Of a stretch of 9,727 bases of DNA, positions 5,996 through 9,727 are shown one piece after another. The notes beneath the pieces were generated by a model, which was not told the origin of the DNA, made no database searches, and was given only the letters and a program-made list of their open reading frames with translations. A program made the translations under genes and the position numbers. Position 1 is the stretch's first letter; each line of letters begins with the position of its first letter. The stretch is from Betaproteobacteria bacterium (GTDB lineage Bacteria; Pseudomonadota; Gammaproteobacteria; Burkholderiales; SG8-39): positions 1-9,727 of the forward strand of contig CANIIN010000064.1 of the NCBI GenBank assembly GCA_947467405.1. Direction: 5' to 3'.

Positions 5996-6853
5996 TTAGC
6001 CTTTGAATTTGGACAGCAAATCGTCCAAGTGCTCGGCGCTGGAGTAGTTGATCAGCAACTTGCCTGAGCCCTTCTTACCGGACTTTATTTCAACCGTGGT
6101 ACCAAAGCGCTCGGACAGTTCTTCTGCAAAGCGTGCTATGTCGCGGCTGTTTCGAAGCGCTTTCTTCGCCTTGGCTGCAGGCGGATTCAACAGCGACTGA
6201 ATCAGGCGTTCGGCCTCTCGCACCGACAGGCCCTGCTCTGAAATCTGCTTCCCCACATCCGCCTGCCGCCCACCTTCCAGTGCCAGCAAGGCGCGTGCGT
6301 GTCCCATCTCCAGCTTTCCATCAAAGACAAGCTCCTGAACAACCTTTCCGAGGGAGAGCAGGCGTAGCAGGTTGGTAGTGGCAGTACGCGATCGACCCAC
6401 GGCCTGGGCTGCTTTTTCGTGGGTCAGGTCAAACTCGGCGATCAGCCTTTGTATGCCTGCAGCCTCTTCCAGAGGATTGAGATCTTCACGCTGGATGTTT
6501 TCGATCAGCGCCATCGCCAGTGCGGCCGAGTCGGGAACGTCCCGCAATATAACTGGCACTTCGCTAAGGCCGGCGATCTTGGCCGCCTGCCAGCGCCGCT
6601 CGCCGGCAATGATCTCGTATGTCGAAGCACTCACTGCCCGCACAAGTATGGGCTGCATCAATCCCTGTACGCGTATCGAATCCGCAAGCTCTTGCAGAGA
6701 GGCAGGATCCATACGGGTACGAGGCTGATAACGTCCGCGCTGCAATTGATTGATCTTGAGCGTGCCAAGCGATTCGGAAGGAGAGACTTTTGACTCCGAT
6801 TCCCCGAGGAGTGCATCAAGTCCACGCCCCAGTCCCTTCAGTTTTGTCGCCAT
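5996..6853 (-). CDS. parB: Chromosome partitioning protein ParB
   Basis: ParB is a CTP-dependent DNA clamp that loads at parS sites near the origin, spreads along DNA and works with ParA to segregate the chromosome. The 285-residue product has the N-terminal ParA-contact peptide (KLKGLGRGLDALLGE, 4-18), the ParB/Srx CTP-binding boxes GERRWQAA (84-91) and ENIQREDLN (118-126), a helix-turn-helix region at about 143-167 (THEKAAQAVGRSRTATTNLL), and a C-terminal dimer domain (about 230-285). Length is typical for a chromosomal ParB. It starts at ATG 6853, 63 nt after the parA stop, with only a weak ribosome site (GGAT). It is convergent with the hydrolase gene. No parS-like site is visible in the window. 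Confidence 0.98.
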   Translation of the reverse strand: MATKLKGLGRGLDALLGESESKVSPSESLGTLKINQLQRGRYQPRTRMDPASLQELADSIRVQGLMQPILVRAVSASTYEIIAGERRWQAAKIAGLSEVPVILRDVPDSAALAMALIENIQREDLNPLEEAAGIQRLIAEFDLTHEKAAQAVGRSRTATTNLLRLLSLGKVVQELVFDGKLEMGHARALLALEGGRQADVGKQISEQGLSVREAERLIQSLLNPPAAKAKKALRNSRDIARFAEELSERFGTTVEIKSGKKGSGKLLINYSSAEHLDDLLSKFKG

Positions 6854-6916
6854 TTATATCCAGCCGATTGGTTAACTTCGAATTCGAAATCGCTACGGTC
6901 TCGCAAACAAGATTTT
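6854..6916 (-). other. parA-parB spacer with 12-bp perfect palindrome
   Basis: The 63-nt spacer is AT-rich for this region and contains the perfect palindrome TTCGAATTCGAA at 6877-6888, next to GTTAAC at 6871-6876. It does not resemble parS. It could be a binding site for autoregulation or simply chance; a palindrome this size is expected a few times per 10 kb. Confidence 0.3.
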
Positions 6917-7708
6917 TCAAACCGTCGCGAGCGCCTTGCCAACAGCGGCTTGCCGCTCGATCAGTTCGCCTGCCAGTTGCAGATAGGCCTGTGACCCCTT
7001 GCATGCGCGATCCAGAGAGATGGCCGGCGTTCCAAAGCTTGGCGCCTCCGCGAGACGCACGTTTCGAGGTATGACCGTCGCATAGACCTTGCTGCCGAAA
7101 TGCGACTGCAACTGCGATGAAACCTGTTGCGCAAGGCTATTGCGCGGGTCATACATCGTACGCAGCAATCCCTCAATTTCCAGCTTCGGATTGAGATTCT
7201 GGCGAACACGCTTGATGGTGTTTACAAGATCGGACAGACCTTCAAGAGCATAGTATTCACACTGCATGGGGATCATCACAGCGTCAGCGGCAACAAGGCC
7301 GTTGACTGTCAGCATGTTCAGCGCTGGTGGGCAATCAAGCAGAATGAAATCGTATTGTGCGGCAATCGGTTCCAGCGCCGATCTGAGTCGAGTTTCGCGG
7401 TGATCCAGTTCAACCAACTCGACTTCCGCACCGGCTAACTCACGGTTCGCAGGCAGCAGATCGTAGCCACCAGGATCGGAATGAACGCGAACCTTCTCAG
7501 CGGTAGATAAGCCAAGAACGACTTGATAGACCGTATTGCTGACAGTCCGCTTGTCAACGCCACTGCCCATGGTTGCATTGCCCTGGGGATCCAGGTCAAC
7601 CAACAGGATTCTCTTGCCAGCATCGGCAAGTGCAGCCGCCAAATTGACGCTGGTAGTGGTTTTTCCCACCCCGCCCTTCTGGTTGGTGATGGCAAGTATC
7701 TGGGTCAT
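6917..7708 (-). CDS. parA: Chromosome partitioning ATPase ParA (Soj-like)
   Basis: ParA is the nucleoid-binding ATPase that drives ParB-parS complexes apart. The 263-residue product starts almost directly with the deviant Walker A motif KGGVGKTT (11-18, signature lysine K11). It then has the A' motif DLDPQGN (38-44, catalytic D40), the Walker B motif LLDCPP (123-128) and the conserved RNVRLAEAPSFG (215-226). It has no N-terminal DNA-binding domain, so it is a chromosomal (Soj-type, class Ib-like in size) ParA, not a large P1-type plasmid ParA. The ATG at 7706-7708 overlaps the rsmG stop in ATGA, and no separate ribosome site is evident, which suggests translational coupling. parB follows after 63 nt. 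Confidence 0.98.
   Translation of the reverse strand: MTQILAITNQKGGVGKTTTSVNLAAALADAGKRILLVDLDPQGNATMGSGVDKRTVSNTVYQVVLGLSTAEKVRVHSDPGGYDLLPANRELAGAEVELVELDHRETRLRSALEPIAAQYDFILLDCPPALNMLTVNGLVAADAVMIPMQCEYYALEGLSDLVNTIKRVRQNLNPKLEIEGLLRTMYDPRNSLAQQVSSQLQSHFGSKVYATVIPRNVRLAEAPSFGTPAISLDRACKGSQAYLQLAGELIERQAAVGKALATV
7705..7708 (-). other. rsmG/parA 4-bp stop-start overlap
   Basis: ATGA on the minus strand contains the parA ATG and the rsmG TGA stop. With no clear ribosome site of its own, parA is likely translated by coupling to rsmG, tying the rRNA methyltransferase and segregation genes into one transcript. Confidence 0.85.
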
Positions 7709-8370
7709 TGTCTGGTTACCAATACCAAGTGACGCTCAGCATTCATGCCGGGCACATTCAATTTGATTACATTGCACAAATATTCCGATGGCAACGCTTC
7801 TATTTCGTCCTTGGGAAATTGCCCCTTCATAGCGGCGAAAATCCCGTCCTGCTTTAAAAGGTGTTTCGTCTGTTCAACGAACAACCTCAAATTTGAATAT
7901 GCGCGCGAAGTGATAATCTGAAACAACTCTTCGGAATTCCAATCCTCAACTCTTGCGCAGACAACGTTCGCATTGGTCAGCCTTAGTTCGCCCAGAGCAT
8001 GCTGAATGAACGCCGTCTTCTTCTGATTGCTGTCCAGCATCGTTACACGAACCTGAGGCATGGCAACGGCAATAGGCACTCCTGGTAAGCCCGCCCCGCT
8101 TCCTACGTCTAGCAATCGCACATCTATGCCTTTCAGCGGAAGGTGCGGAATCACGACCAGACTGTCCAACACATGCTGGATCAGCATCTGTCTTATGTCT
8201 CTGATCGCCGTCAGGTTGTAGGTCTTGTTCCACTTTTCAAGCAGGACAAGATATTGCACTAATGAGGACTGCTGCAGCTGCGAAATTGACAAATCGATTA
8301 ATTCAGTTCCTTGAATTAATTGATCTTTAACGTATGTTAGCACTTGCTCCGAATCCATATCACCTATCAC
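7705..8370 (-). CDS. rsmG: 16S rRNA (guanine-527-N7)-methyltransferase
   Basis: RsmG (GidB) makes m7G527 in the 530 loop of 16S rRNA using S-adenosylmethionine; loss gives low-level streptomycin resistance in several bacteria. The 221-residue product has KWNKTYNLTAIRD (46-58), HVLDSL (66-71), the SAM-binding motif DVGSGAGLPG (88-97), LDSNQKK (112-118) and the C-terminal motif ERHLVLVTR. The start chosen is GTG at 8370, which overlaps the mnmG stop in GTGA and has AAGG about 8 nt upstream; an ATG four codons later (8358) is an alternative. The 4-bp overlap with parA follows. The gene seems more AT-rich than its neighbours, especially at its 5' end, where a 13-bp-arm inverted repeat lies in codons 16-26. 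Confidence 0.97.
   Translation of the reverse strand: MIGDMDSEQVLTYVKDQLIQGTELIDLSISQLQQSSLVQYLVLLEKWNKTYNLTAIRDIRQMLIQHVLDSLVVIPHLPLKGIDVRLLDVGSGAGLPGVPIAVAMPQVRVTMLDSNQKKTAFIQHALGELRLTNANVVCARVEDWNSEELFQIITSRAYSNLRLFVEQTKHLLKQDGIFAAMKGQFPKDEIEALPSEYLCNVIKLNVPGMNAERHLVLVTRQ
8293..8324. repeat. AT-rich inverted repeat inside the 5' end of rsmG
   Basis: ATCGATTAATTCA (8293-8305) and TGAATTAATTGAT (8312-8324) are inverted copies matching at 12 of 13 positions, with a 6-nt loop. They encode rsmG residues about 16-26 (DQLIQ-GT-ELID). The stem lies about 46 nt into the coding region. An mRNA hairpin or a protein-binding dyad is possible; nothing here shows which, if either. Confidence 0.55.
8367..8370 (-). 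other. mnmG/rsmG 4-bp stop-start overlap
   Basis: GTGA on the minus strand contains both the mnmG TGA stop and the rsmG GTG start. This supports the GTG as the rsmG start and suggests that ribosomes ending mnmG re-start on rsmG. Confidence 0.75.
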
Positions 8371-9727
8371 GCTACCGACCTTGATGGCGCTTCTCCAGCA
8401 ACCCGGTAGTGCCGCTTCATATGGACCAGAAGCAGTGATATTGCGGCCGGCGTAATGCCGGAAATCCGGGAGGCGTGACCAATCGTAGCGGGCCGCTGTT
8501 GCGTCAACTTTTGCCGTGCTTCGAAGGACAATCCACGTACTTTCGAATAGTCGATATCATCCGGAAGAATCAAGCCTTCCTGACCGTGGCGCCGCTCTAC
8601 TTCGTCCTGTTGACGAACAATATATCCCTCGTATTTCGCCTGAATATTCACTTGCTCAACTACTTCTGGGGCCAATGTCGGCGCAGTTGCATCACCCAGT
8701 AAGCGTATCGCTTCATAGCCAATATTGGGTCTCCTCAAAAGATCGAACAAGGAGTACTCGCGCTCTATGGACTGTCCCAAAACAGCCATAGCCTTTTCGG
8801 CAGAAAGGATGCGCGGATTGACCCAAGTCGATTTGAGCCGCTCCCGCTCGCTAGCAATGGCGTCACGCTTGCGATTGAATTGATCCCAGCGTGCATCATC
8901 AACCAAACGAAGCTTTCGGCCAGTTTCGGTCAAACGAAGATCAGCATTATCTTCCCGCAGCATCAATCGATATTCAGCGCGGCTGGTAAACATCCGGTAG
9001 GGCTCTGTGACGCCACGGGTAATCAAGTCATCGGCAAGCACGCCAATGTAAGCTTCATTGCGTGACGGACACCATGGTGCTTCATCACGGGACTTCAGCG
9101 CAGCATTGATGCCAGCAAGAAGCCCCTGCGCGGCAGCTTCTTCATAGCCGGTTGTGCCGTTGATTTGACCGGCAAAAAACAAACCGTCTATGGCCTGGGT
9201 TTCCAGCGACGGGCGCAGCCCTCGGGGATCGAAGTAGTCATATTCAATTGCATAGCCGGGCCGAAGAATGTGTGCATTCTCGAGGCCCTTGATTGAACGG
9301 ATCAATTCCAACTGCACATCAAACGGCAAACTGGTTGAGACGCCGTTCGGATAGATCTCGTTGGTAGTCAGCCCCTCCGGCTCGAGAAAGATTTGATGGC
9401 TGGACTTACCCGAAAATCGATGAATCTTGTCTTCGATAGATGGACAGTATCGGGGTCCGACCCCCTCGATCACGCCTGTATACATGGGAGAGCGGTCCAG
9501 ACCGGATCGAATGATCTCGTGGGTCCGTTCATTGGTGTGCGTGATCCAGCACGGCAGTTGCGGAGGATGCATCGCTGCACTGCCCATGAAAGAAAACACC
9601 GGACTGGGAGAGTCCCCGTGTTGTTCTTCCATGACTGAGAAATCAATCGTGCTGCCATCAAGGCGCGGCGGTGTGCCAGTCTTCAAACGGCCAACCGGAA
9701 GTGCAAGTTCCTGGAGTTTTTTTGCCA
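8367..9727 (-). CDS. mnmG: tRNA uridine-5-carboxymethylaminomethyl(34) synthesis enzyme MnmG (5' end outside the window)
   Basis: MnmG (GidA) works with the GTPase MnmE to place carboxymethylaminomethyl groups on the wobble uridine of certain tRNAs, using FAD and NADH. The frame is open to the right edge, where residues KKLQELALPVGRLKTGTPPR can be read. About 453 residues are present, so some 180 N-terminal residues with the FAD Rossmann motif are missing. Both family signatures are intact: GPRYCPSIEDKIHRF (9414-9458), whose cysteine probably matches the functionally important C277 of E. coli, and AGQINGTTGYEEAAAQG (from 9173). FTSRAEYRLMLREDNADLRL and the C-terminal helical MnmE-contact domain follow. 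The TGA stop at 8367-8369 overlaps the rsmG GTG. No frameshift or damage seen. Confidence 0.98.
   Translation of the reverse strand, partial: AKKLQELALPVGRLKTGTPPRLDGSTIDFSVMEEQHGDSPSPVFSFMGSAAMHPPQLPCWITHTNERTHEIIRSGLDRSPMYTGVIEGVGPRYCPSIEDKIHRFSGKSSHQIFLEPEGLTTNEIYPNGVSTSLPFDVQLELIRSIKGLENAHILRPGYAIEYDYFDPRGLRPSLETQAIDGLFFAGQINGTTGYEEAAAQGLLAGINAALKSRDEAPWCPSRNEAYIGVLADDLITRGVTEPYRMFTSRAEYRLMLREDNADLRLTETGRKLRLVDDARWDQFNRKRDAIASERERLKSTWVNPRILSAEKAMAVLGQSIEREYSLFDLLRRPNIGYEAIRLLGDATAPTLAPEVVEQVNIQAKYEGYIVRQQDEVERRHGQEGLILPDDIDYSKVRGLSFEARQKLTQQRPATIGHASRISGITPAAISLLLVHMKRHYRVAGEAPSRSVA

Noticed and set aside
6877..6888. 12-bp perfect palindrome between parA and parB as a possible ParB operator
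   Set aside because: A perfect 12-bp palindrome is expected about twice in this length by chance, and it does not resemble parS; it is kept only as a low-confidence annotation.
8225..8232. TGTTCCAC resembling half of a parS variant
   Set aside because: The second half (TTTTCAAG) does not complete the palindrome, and it sits in conserved rsmG codons.
1..9727. Search for a new defence, mobile or biosynthetic system
   Set aside because: Every sizeable reading frame on the true strand belongs to a well-known family, and there are no insertion sequences, tandem repeats, CRISPR units or RNA genes that I can see.

Overview
The window looks like a chromosomal housekeeping region from a betaproteobacterium of moderate GC content. 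This rests on gene order and on protein sequences: the b subunit begins MNLNATLFAQ, and the alpha, gamma and c subunits are typical of that group. I cannot name a genus from sequence alone. The order mnmG-rsmG-parA-parB followed by atpI-B-E-F-H-A-G is the widely conserved arrangement often found near the replication origin, but oriC itself is not visible here.

All genes but one lie on the minus strand, so transcription runs from high to low coordinates. The right part (5996-9727) holds the 3' portion of mnmG, cut by the window edge, then rsmG, parA and parB. The first three genes overlap by 4 bp each (GTGA, ATGA), which suggests translational coupling. These genes act in tRNA wobble-uridine modification, 16S rRNA methylation and chromosome segregation. 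A single plus-strand gene (5273-5944), a dienelactone hydrolase family protein, lies between parB and the ATP synthase operon. It is convergent with parB across a 12-bp-stem hairpin and divergent from atpI across a 219-bp intergenic region.

The left part (1-5053) is the ATP synthase operon: the assembly gene atpI, the membrane subunits a (atpB), c (atpE) and b (atpF), then delta (atpH), alpha (atpA) and the first 217 codons of gamma (atpG). The operon presumably continues to atpD and atpC beyond coordinate 1. The c subunit carries the proton-binding Asp59 and lacks the sodium-type Gln ligand; subunit a carries the essential Arg210; alpha carries the P-loop and the arginine finger. The machine is therefore expected to be a proton-coupled F-type ATP synthase.

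I found no mobile element, CRISPR array, tRNA, rRNA or clearly new multi-gene system. The observations most worth checking are small: a terminator-like hairpin between atpE and atpF, a short insertion in AtpA just after the arginine-finger motif, a strong AT-rich inverted repeat inside the start of rsmG, and the extra hydrolase gene splitting parB from the atp operon.
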